DNA of 10,811 nucleotides from Candidatus Corynebacterium faecipullorum. Its GTDB lineage: Bacteria > Actinomycetota > Actinomycetes > Mycobacteriales > Mycobacteriaceae. Of the stretch, positions 5,892 through 10,811 are shown piece by piece; within the stretch, counting starts at the first letter, position 1, and every line of letters starts with the position of its first letter. The notes beneath the pieces are model-generated. The model did not search any database and was not told the DNA's origin. It saw only the letters and a program-made list of their open reading frames with translations. Location of the stretch: the NCBI GenBank assembly GCA_019114925.1, contig DXEO01000115.1:1-10811 (forward strand). Direction: 5' to 3'. The position numbers and the translations under genes are program-made.

Positions 5892-6392
5892 ATGCAACCA
5901 CTCGTCGGCCTGATCATGGGCTCCGATTCCGATTGGCCCACCGTCAAGCCTGCAGCCGAGGTGCTCGCCGAGTTCGGCGTGCCTTTCGAGGTGGGCGTCG
6001 TCAGTGCGCACCGCACCCCAGAAAAGATGCTGGCGTATGCCAAGTCAGCTCATGAGCGCGGGCTCAAAGCCATCATCGCTTGTGCCGGTGGTGCGGCCCA
6101 CCTGCCGGGCATGGTTGCCGCGGCCACGCCGCTGCCGGTCATCGGCATTCCGCGGGCGCTGAAGGATCTCGATGGTCTCGATTCGCTGCTTTCCATCGTG
6201 CAGATGCCAGGTGGCGTTCCGGTGGCCACCGTATCCATCGGCGGTGCGAAGAACGCCGGCTTGCTCGCCGTGCGCATCCTCTCCGCGGGCGACCCGGCAC
6301 TGGTGGAGAAGATGGCGGCCTATCAGGAGAACATGGCCGCCGAAGTAGAGAAGAAGGACGAGAACCTGCGTTCCCAGCTCCTCGGTGAATAA
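5892..6392 (+). CDS. purE: N5-carboxyaminoimidazole ribonucleotide mutase (PurE)
   Basis: A class I PurE of 166 residues that rearranges N5-CAIR to CAIR in purine biosynthesis; family members are cytoplasmic octamers. Diagnostic motifs are GSDSDW (10-15), SAHRTPEKM (38-46) with catalytic His40, and CAGGAAHLPGM (64-74), followed by LDGLDSLLSIVQMPGGVPVAT. The ATG at 5892 is preceded by a strong Shine-Dalgarno, GAAGGAGA (5877-5884), in contrast to the leaderless genes nearby. This fits its place as second gene in a purK-purE operon. The C-terminal tail from about 142 is charged and helical. The gene ends 21 bases from the end of the converging ribokinase gene. No sign of damage. Confidence 0.97.
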   Translation: MQPLVGLIMGSDSDWPTVKPAAEVLAEFGVPFEVGVVSAHRTPEKMLAYAKSAHERGLKAIIACAGGAAHLPGMVAAATPLPVIGIPRALKDLDGLDSLLSIVQMPGGVPVATVSIGGAKNAGLLAVRILSAGDPALVEKMAAYQENMAAEVEKKDENLRSQLLGE

Positions 6393-6413
6393 GTCGGGGC
6401 TTTAACCGGAGCC

Positions 6414-7307
6414 TTAACTGGGCAGCTCGCTTGTCAGATCCGGGTAGGAGGCCTGCGCGCCGGAGCCCGTGACGGTAAAGGCCCCGACCCGCGCGGCGAA
6501 GCGCGCGGCATCCACCAGCGAATCCCCCTCTAACAAGCGGCCACACAGAGCGCCGGCGAAGGCATCGCCCGCGCCGGTCGTATCGACGGCGGTGACGCGT
6601 GGCGAGGGAACGTCGACAAGCTCAGTACCTTCGGCCACGAGCGCCCCGCGCGCGCCCAGCGTGAGGACCACCGAGGCAAAGCCGGCTTCCCTTAAACGCT
6701 GCGCCAGCTCCGCTGGAGTGCCCTGGCCGCTCAACCCCAGTTGTTCGAGGATGAGCCCGGCCTCGTGCTCGTTGGCGAGCAGCGGGTCGGCGCGCAGGAG
6801 CGCTTCCTTTTCCACCTCGATGACCGGTGCGAGGTTGACCACGACTCGTGCCTTCGCCAGCTCGACAGCCTTGGCAAAACCCTCCGCCGGTATTTCCCCT
6901 TGGAGCAGAAGGAGTTCCGATGCGGTGATGGGGGAGGAGTGCGTGGTGACGAAGGAATCGCTGACAAGCGCATTGGCACCTGGCACCACGATGATGGTGT
7001 TTTCTCCCTGCTTATCCACGGTAATGACAGCCAGGCCCGTCACCTCTTCGCTGGCCTCGACGTGCGTGAGGTCCACGCCGCTGGCTTGCAAGTAGTGCAT
7101 CGCGGGTGCGGCATAAGTATCGCTGCCCACCGCACCGACGAAGCTGACTTGCGCGCCCAGGCGGGCGGCGGCAACCGCCTGGTTCGCTCCTTTGCCGCCC
7201 GCGGTGATGGTGCCGCCGCTGCCCAGGAGCGTTTCGCCCGGCTGGGGATGCCGCGCGGTGTGGACCACGAGGTCAGCGTTGATGGAACCGACTACGCACA
7301 TGCTCAT
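6414..7307 (-). CDS. rbsK: Ribokinase (PfkB family carbohydrate kinase)
   Basis: A cytoplasmic kinase that phosphorylates D-ribose to ribose-5-phosphate, feeding PRPP and purine synthesis. It has 297 residues from the ATG at 7307, a normal length. Motifs are VVGSINADLVV (5-15), the substrate-binding GGKGANQAVAAARLG (37-51), ANEHEA (178-183), and the PfkB signature DTTGAGDAFAGAL (242-254) with catalytic base Asp248. The C-terminal GAQASYPD (283-290) fits the ribokinase cation site region. The frame is open further upstream, but homology begins at MCVVGSIN. A CATACT box ends seven bases before the ATG at 7307, with a second ATG two codons later. No ribose transporter genes adjoin, so it may handle ribose from nucleoside turnover or imported elsewhere. 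A related sugar kinase specificity cannot be excluded. Confidence 0.93.
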   Translation of the reverse strand: MSMCVVGSINADLVVHTARHPQPGETLLGSGGTITAGGKGANQAVAAARLGAQVSFVGAVGSDTYAAPAMHYLQASGVDLTHVEASEEVTGLAVITVDKQGENTIIVVPGANALVSDSFVTTHSSPITASELLLLQGEIPAEGFAKAVELAKARVVVNLAPVIEVEKEALLRADPLLANEHEAGLILEQLGLSGQGTPAELAQRLREAGFASVVLTLGARGALVAEGTELVDVPSPRVTAVDTTGAGDAFAGALCGRLLEGDSLVDAARFAARVGAFTVTGSGAQASYPDLTSELPS

Positions 7308-7338
7308 GCTGACCAGTATGCACGCTAAGCTAGCGGGC
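7308..7338. promoter_or_regulatory. 31-bp divergent promoter region between rbsK and the DUF218 gene
   Basis: On the plus strand TAAGCT (7326-7331) is followed by seven bases and the ATG at 7339. On the minus strand CATACT (7320-7315) is followed by seven bases and the ATG at 7307. Both genes would be leaderless, with overlapping polymerase footprints. The CATACT match is weaker because it lacks the first T. Confidence 0.45.
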
Positions 7339-7809
7339 ATGCAGTTTCCGCTTCTGGTGTTGGGCGCGCGCGTAGAGGGCGGCGAGCCTGGCTCGCTGCT
7401 ACGCAGCCGATTGGACCGTGCGGTGGTGATGGCTCGCGTGCTGCCGGAGGAGCCGATCATCGTCTCCGGGTACGGGGAAGCAGAGCCGATGGCGCGCTAC
7501 CTCATCGAGCGGGGCGTTAATCCGGAGCGGATTCTCCTCGAACCACTCGCTACCAGCACTAACGAGAACCTCGAGCGCGCTCATGCGCTGTGCCCGGAGT
7601 ACACCTATTTCCGCGTTGTGACCAATGACTTCCACGTGCTGCGCACCCGCATGTGGGCCTGGCACCTAGGGATTCGCGTTCACATGCACGGCGTGCGCAC
7701 CCCGCGGAAAGACCGCCTGTGGAACTACCTGCGTGAGGTGGTGGCGACTCCGCATTCGCTGCTGCGGATCGCGTGGCGGCGGGTGGTGGCTAGGCGCCGA
7801 AGAACATGA
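7339..7809 (+). CDS. DUF218 / YdcF-like family protein, short soluble form
   Basis: A 156-residue protein with DUF218 features. It has an opening strand PLLVLGARVEGG (4-15), then LLRSRLDRAVVMAR, the central SGYGEAEPMARYLIERGVNPERILLEP (43-69), STNENLERA (73-81) and VVTNDFHVLRTRMWAWHLGI (93-112). In this family conserved polar residues such as the Glu before MARYL, Thr-Asn-Glu-Asn and the Asp-Phe-His segment line a pocket. Members such as E. coli YdcF and SanA are linked to S-adenosylmethionine binding or envelope integrity, and the reaction is uncertain. It lacks the N-terminal membrane segments of SanA-type proteins, so it is probably cytoplasmic. It ends in a very basic tail, RRRRT. The ATG at 7339 sits seven bases after TAAGCT; an in-frame ATG at 7318 is less likely. 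Its 3' end overlaps the converging gene by 20 bases. Confidence 0.83.
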   Translation: MQFPLLVLGARVEGGEPGSLLRSRLDRAVVMARVLPEEPIIVSGYGEAEPMARYLIERGVNPERILLEPLATSTNENLERAHALCPEYTYFRVVTNDFHVLRTRMWAWHLGIRVHMHGVRTPRKDRLWNYLREVVATPHSLLRIAWRRVVARRRRT

Positions 7810-8263
7810 GCACGAGGGCAATGAGCCAAATGACGAACCAGTGGCGCTTCTGCGGAGTGGTCGGATTAGCTTTCTGCTGCAGCGTCTTGATGAAGTACCA
7901 CGCTCCGGGCAGGGCGAAGCCAATGCCGAAGGCGACGTCGCCATTAGTCAGTCCGGAGAAACCTATGAGGACCGAGAACAGGCTCAAAAGCCCTTTGAAC
8001 AGGGAGAAGCTGTGGATCGTGCCACCCGTTGAGTGCTCTTCAAGGGAATAATCCGTTAGCGGCGCCGGGGCGTGTGCGCGCTCAGGCTCAGCGAAAGGCT
8101 CAGCAAAAGGTGCCGCGACGGGATCCGCATAAGGCTCTACGGAAGGATTTGTAGAAGGCGCCGCGTAGGATTCGCGCGCAGGTTCCGCGAAGGGATTAGC
8201 CCCACGGCCGTTAAATGGCTTGGCCGGCTCCTCGAAAGGATTGGAGTCAAAGGGATTGCTCAT
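7790..8263 (-). CDS. Small membrane protein with a Pro/Glu/Phe-rich N-terminal tail
   Basis: I do not recognise a named family. The 157-residue product has two parts. Residues 1-63 are low-complexity and probably disordered, with repeated NPF and PFAEP-type units (SNPF, DSNPF, ANPFAEP, APFAEPFAEP). Residues 86-156 contain three hydrophobic segments: about 86-104, about 109-126 with GIGFALPGAWYFIK, and about 141-156 (HWFVIWLIALVLMFF). A short basic loop (QQKANPTTPQKR) lies between the last two. An acidic, proline-rich cytoplasmic tail on a small membrane domain is common among actinobacterial envelope proteins, but no function can be assigned. The ATG at 8263 follows a TAGGGT box by seven bases, so the mRNA is probably leaderless. 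The 3' end overlaps the converging DUF218 gene by 20 bases. Confidence 0.78.
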   Translation of the reverse strand: MSNPFDSNPFEEPAKPFNGRGANPFAEPARESYAAPSTNPSVEPYADPVAAPFAEPFAEPERAHAPAPLTDYSLEEHSTGGTIHSFSLFKGLLSLFSVLIGFSGLTNGDVAFGIGFALPGAWYFIKTLQQKANPTTPQKRHWFVIWLIALVLMFFGA

Positions 8264-8270
8264 GCGATTT

Positions 8271-8276
8271 ACCCTA
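8271..8276 (-). promoter_or_regulatory. -10 element for the small membrane protein gene
   Basis: TAGGGT on the minus strand ends seven bases before the ATG at 8263, matching the leaderless geometry seen elsewhere in the window. Confidence 0.5.
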
Positions 8277-8301
8277 GGCCACCAGTGCGCCGAACCCCGA
8301 A

Positions 8302-9342
8302 TTAGAGCTTGGCCAACGTCTTCCTGATGCCTTCTTTCAGCGTGGCGCGTGATTGTTTCATCGGATGCGCAATCGCGCGCAGGCCCATGTAGGCAATCTG
8401 GTCCGCCGCGCGGTTCAGCGGGTCACCTGCATGCCCCATCACGCGGCGAATGGTCACTTCGCAGACTCCCTCCACGTCATGCCACGCCTGCTGGAAGCGC
8501 GAGCGCGAGCCCGAAGAGAGCCCCCGCCACACGCCGCGGGAGCGCACCGCCTTCGAGCCCTTCGTCCGTATCTGCTCCACCGCCTCCAAGGCGGCGACGG
8601 AATCTGACTCGATGATCGCCCTGGTTGCGCCGACCTTGAGCAGGTACTTCAACGCCAAGGTCAAGGATTCGAGCTCAAGCTCATCGGTGCTGGCCGTCGT
8701 CTTGCGCGTGCGCAATCGGTAGTCACCATTGCTGGCCACGAAGCACATGGAGCCCTTAAACACCGTGTCCGAGGAGGCATCCGTGGCGATGCGCACTGTG
8801 GCGCCTTCGGGCCATGAGGAGGCTGTCGAGAAGTTCGGCCACCAGTGGGCCTTCGGCGTTTCTACCTTTACTACCTGCTTCTTGCGCGGGGCCTCGCCTT
8901 CCTTCTTCGCGCGGCGCGCTGTGATCCCGGCCTGCTTGCGCCGCACGGAGCTAGCGCTTTTCGACGCCCTATTCTCCTCCGCAAAACTCCCCGTCACGGT
9001 ATAGCCGCGTTCCTCCAGGGCGGCGCGCAGTGCCGCTTGCCGGCGCCCAGTGACGATCCATTTGCGCCCTCGAATATTCTTCGTGGCCTTCTCGAATTCG
9101 CGGACGGCTACCTCAACGATATCGCCCTTCTGAATCTGGCCCTTGCGCACGAAGCGCGTTTTCTGGGTATTAACGGCGATGACCCAGCCGTCAATCGTGC
9201 CGTTCTCGGCGGAATCCCAGCGCTCATCCCACAGCGCAATAGCCACGTGCACGGGGGCTGAGATCATGTCCTTGGTGATCTTGCGCGTGCCGTAGGTGCG
9301 CGACTGCGTGCCCGTCAGGGCGGAGAGCTCGAGTGGTTCCAT
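8302..9342 (-). CDS. RNase H-fold protein with a long N-terminal region
   Basis: A 346-residue protein whose C-terminal part (about 182-320) is an RNase HI-like domain, which cleaves the RNA strand of RNA-DNA hybrids. The four acidic metal ligands are visible: Asp188 in RIATDAS, Glu225 in ELELES, Asp247 in IESDS and Asp314 in NRAAD. His304 in VMGHAGD matches the loop histidine of RNase HI, so the domain is probably active. Residues 1-120 hold strands and helices (APVHVAIALWDERW, DGWVIAVNT, GDIVEVAVREFEKA, KWIVTGRRQAALRAALEERG) that match nothing I recognise. Residues 125-165 are a Lys/Arg-rich linker that could bind nucleic acid. I chose the ATG at 9342 because the upstream extension overlaps the divergent promoter region and looks non-coding. 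A TACTAG box lies seven bases before it. This could be a second RNase H or a specialised nuclease. Confidence 0.85.
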   Translation of the reverse strand: MEPLELSALTGTQSRTYGTRKITKDMISAPVHVAIALWDERWDSAENGTIDGWVIAVNTQKTRFVRKGQIQKGDIVEVAVREFEKATKNIRGRKWIVTGRRQAALRAALEERGYTVTGSFAEENRASKSASSVRRKQAGITARRAKKEGEAPRKKQVVKVETPKAHWWPNFSTASSWPEGATVRIATDASSDTVFKGSMCFVASNGDYRLRTRKTTASTDELELESLTLALKYLLKVGATRAIIESDSVAALEAVEQIRTKGSKAVRSRGVWRGLSSGSRSRFQQAWHDVEGVCEVTIRRVMGHAGDPLNRAADQIAYMGLRAIAHPMKQSRATLKEGIRKTLAKL

Positions 9343-9437
9343 AGCTCTACTAGTAAACCATTTCAGTGCTTCTCTGTAACGCTTGGCTGTCTGATGCAAC
9401 ATACTCAGTGAGCCCACGAACAATATGGAGTTATTTA
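9343..9437. promoter_or_regulatory. Divergent intergenic region between RNase H and sigma factor genes
   Basis: These 95 bases carry the outgoing promoters of both genes. On the minus strand a TACTAG box lies seven bases before the RNase H ATG. On the plus strand GGAG (9427-9430) is a Shine-Dalgarno seven bases before the sigma factor GTG. A CATACT at 9399-9404 could be a -10 box. I cannot define a self-activated ECF promoter (an AAC-type -35 with a matching -10) with confidence. Confidence 0.4.
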
Positions 9438-9932
9438 GTGTCTGTCCTTACCTTGCCTGGTTCGCGCAAACGGGAGTTCTCCCGCCTGTTTCGCGAGCAC
9501 TACCCGGCGGTTCTGGCCTACCTGCGCCGCCGCGTCCCACCGAGTCACGCGGAAGAGCTGGCGGCTGATGTGTTTGAGCGAGCGTGGGCTGGCTTCGACT
9601 CCTTACGCGGCACGCCGCTGCCGTGGCTCTATGGCATCGCCCGCAATGTGATGCGCGAGTTCTACCGCACCCGGCGGGAGACGGAGAACCTCGATGACCA
9701 TGAACTGGAATCCTATGCCGGTTATGACGCAATCGATGCCAATCTCGACATCACTCGCGCGTTGATGCAGTTGCCGCATGCCGAGCGCGAAATCCTCACC
9801 CTCCATGCGTGGGAGGGCCTCGACCACCCCGATATCGCCGAGGTCCTCGGCATTTCCCGCAATAACGTGCGCGTTCGCTTGCACCGCGCGCGTACCCATC
9901 TTTCCGAACTCACAGGAGAAACCGATGCCTAA
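9438..9932 (+). CDS. ECF-type RNA polymerase sigma factor
   Basis: An alternative sigma factor of 164 residues, typical for the ECF group, which directs RNA polymerase to a small regulon. Region 2 spans about 11-75: FSRLFREHYPAVLAYLRRRV, then EELAADVFERAW (the helix that contacts core and the -10 box) and PWLYGIARNVMREFYR. Region 4 spans about 105-158: LMQLPHAEREILTLHAWEGL, then the helix-turn-helix HPDIAEVLGISRNNVRVRLHRAR that reads the -35. I chose the GTG at 9438, which has GGAG seven bases upstream. Using an upstream ATG (9366) would add 24 residues unlike any sigma factor. The stop overlaps the next gene's start by eight bases, so the two are translationally coupled, as is usual for a sigma factor and its membrane partner. 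I cannot equate it with SigC, SigD, SigE, SigH or SigM of C. glutamicum. Confidence 0.92.
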   Translation: MSVLTLPGSRKREFSRLFREHYPAVLAYLRRRVPPSHAEELAADVFERAWAGFDSLRGTPLPWLYGIARNVMREFYRTRRETENLDDHELESYAGYDAIDANLDITRALMQLPHAEREILTLHAWEGLDHPDIAEVLGISRNNVRVRLHRARTHLSELTGETDA

Positions 9933-10811
9933 CTCTCTCGATATGCTCCGCGCCGCCAATCCGGTACCGGACGCCGCGCTTGACGACGCCTCCCTCGCCC
10001 GCTCCGAAGACACCCTCGCAAAGATTAAGAAGGGCCGTCCCACGTGGACAATAGCGGCGGCCTCCGTCGCGGTGCTTGCGCTCATTGGTGGTGCCTTCCC
10101 CTTGCTCAATAACTCGGAGCCCGTGGCCTCGGCCGCGGAGATTCTGACGCAGGCCGGCGAAGCTGCCGCAACCCAGCCTGATGCCGTGGATAAAGGCGTG
10201 ACCGCGAAGGAATACATGAAGCGCGTCGATACGCTTGGTGATGCCACCGCGATCACCGAATACGCGGTGGATGCCGGCGGTGCCGTGGAGGTTTCCTCGC
10301 AAGGAGAGGTGCCGGGCTTTGATCCGCAGCCTTCCATCAACCCAGAAGACCTCGTCGTTGCGACTGATCGCGCCGGGCTGGAGAAACTGGCGGATTCCTT
10401 CCCGAACCACGCCCTCGGAGCGCTGGAGCTGCTGCTCCAGCCAGGGCTAAGTAGCGAGCAGCAAAAGATTGCCTATGACATGTTGGCGGACGCGGAGGGT
10501 AATGAGGTCGGCACTGTTGAGGGCGAAGGCGAGGACCAGCTGGTCACCGTGATTCGTGATTCCGACCGCGTCTCCTTCTCCGTCTTGCCCGCCACCGGCC
10601 AGCTGGTGCGCGTGGTAGGCCTGGTGGGACCGGACGTGGAAACCACCATCGATGCCACCGCAATCTTGGACTGTGTATCTGTCACTGGCTTGGAGGGCCC
10701 AGACCGCATCTCACTGGCCTGTGCGGACAACAACTACCTGGTCAACGAGCTGGACTGGCAGCGCTGGGGAGCCGATTCCGCGGAGGCGGAGGGCGTGGCT
10801 ATCGAGAACGA
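9925..10811 (+). CDS. Membrane-anchored partner of the ECF sigma factor (anti-sigma candidate, CU044_5270-like), 3' end missing
   Basis: 295 codons are visible and the gene runs off the right edge. The ATG at 9925 overlaps the sigma factor's last codons (ATGCCTAA) and has AGGAGA seven to twelve bases upstream. Residues 1-40 are a short cytoplasmic tail with MLRAANPVPDA and a basic KIKKGR. Residues 41-61 (TIAAASVAVLALIGGAFPLL) form one membrane segment, and the rest should be outside. The layout matches proteins encoded next to ECF sigma factors under the CU044_5270 label, known to me only as a family name. There is no zinc HxxxCxxC motif, so it is not a classic ZAS anti-sigma factor. Near the end, DCVSVTG followed by ISLACADNNYLVNELDWQRWG resembles a small secreted actinobacterial domain; Cys250 and Cys266 could form a disulfide. 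The anti-sigma role is inferred from context. Confidence 0.82.
   Translation, partial: MPNSLDMLRAANPVPDAALDDASLARSEDTLAKIKKGRPTWTIAAASVAVLALIGGAFPLLNNSEPVASAAEILTQAGEAAATQPDAVDKGVTAKEYMKRVDTLGDATAITEYAVDAGGAVEVSSQGEVPGFDPQPSINPEDLVVATDRAGLEKLADSFPNHALGALELLLQPGLSSEQQKIAYDMLADAEGNEVGTVEGEGEDQLVTVIRDSDRVSFSVLPATGQLVRVVGLVGPDVETTIDATAILDCVSVTGLEGPDRISLACADNNYLVNELDWQRWGADSAEAEGVAIEN

Noticed and set aside
6393..6413. Bidirectional terminator between purE and rbsK
   Set aside because: The 21-base gap allows only a four-base stem (GGCT/AGCC) and has no T tract, so it is not convincing.
7308..7460. Upstream extension of the ribokinase frame
   Set aside because: It lies antisense to the DUF218 gene and precedes the conserved MCVVGSIN start.
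9343..9423. Upstream ATG (9423) for the RNase H-fold protein
   Set aside because: The 27 extra residues cover the divergent promoter region and overlap the sigma factor's upstream sequence. The ATG at 9342 fits better.
9366..9437. ATG at 9366 as the sigma factor start
   Set aside because: It adds 24 residues unlike sigma factors and has no ribosome binding site. The GTG at 9438 has GGAG at good spacing.

Overview
The window looks like chromosomal DNA of a Corynebacterium, or a close relative in the mycolic-acid Actinobacteria. The GC content is high. A trehalose-type ABC importer (LpqY/TusE-like lipoprotein plus a MsiK/TusK-type ATPase) lies near birA, a small PH-domain membrane protein, purK and purE. 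This is an order I associate with corynebacteria. Many genes start 6-7 nt after a TANNNT -10 box with no room for a Shine-Dalgarno, which is typical of leaderless actinobacterial mRNAs. The species is not determined.

Layout. 1-474 (minus): 5' part of a solute-binding lipoprotein, running off the left edge. 599-1588 (minus): its ATPase, first gene of that operon. 1637-2189 (plus): a lipoprotein gene broken by two single-base frameshifts. 2232-3152 (plus): birA, with eight tandem five-residue repeats inserted in the catalytic domain. 3153-3441: non-coding stretch with a dense cluster of short direct and inverted repeats. 3442-3885 (plus): PH-like membrane protein. 3882-4601 (minus): acetolactate decarboxylase, back to back with purK. 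4626-5849 and 5892-6392 (plus): purK and purE. 6414-7307 (minus): ribokinase. 7339-7809 (plus): DUF218/YdcF-like protein. 7790-8263 (minus): small membrane protein with a Pro/Glu/Phe-rich tail. 8302-9342 (minus): RNase H-fold protein with a long uncharacterised N-terminal region. 9438-9932 (plus): ECF sigma factor. 9925-10811 (plus): its membrane-anchored partner, an anti-sigma candidate running off the right edge.

How they work together. PurK and PurE carry out consecutive steps that carboxylate AIR to CAIR in purine synthesis. The ATPase and lipoprotein form part of a sugar (probably trehalose) importer. Ribokinase supplies ribose-5-phosphate and so links to purines. BirA biotinylates acyl-CoA and pyruvate carboxylases. 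The sigma factor and its overlapping membrane partner look like a signal-responsive regulatory pair. The most unusual observations are the NKAE repeat insertion in BirA, the mixed-orientation repeat cluster after birA, the broken lipoprotein gene, and the recurring leaderless-start signature.
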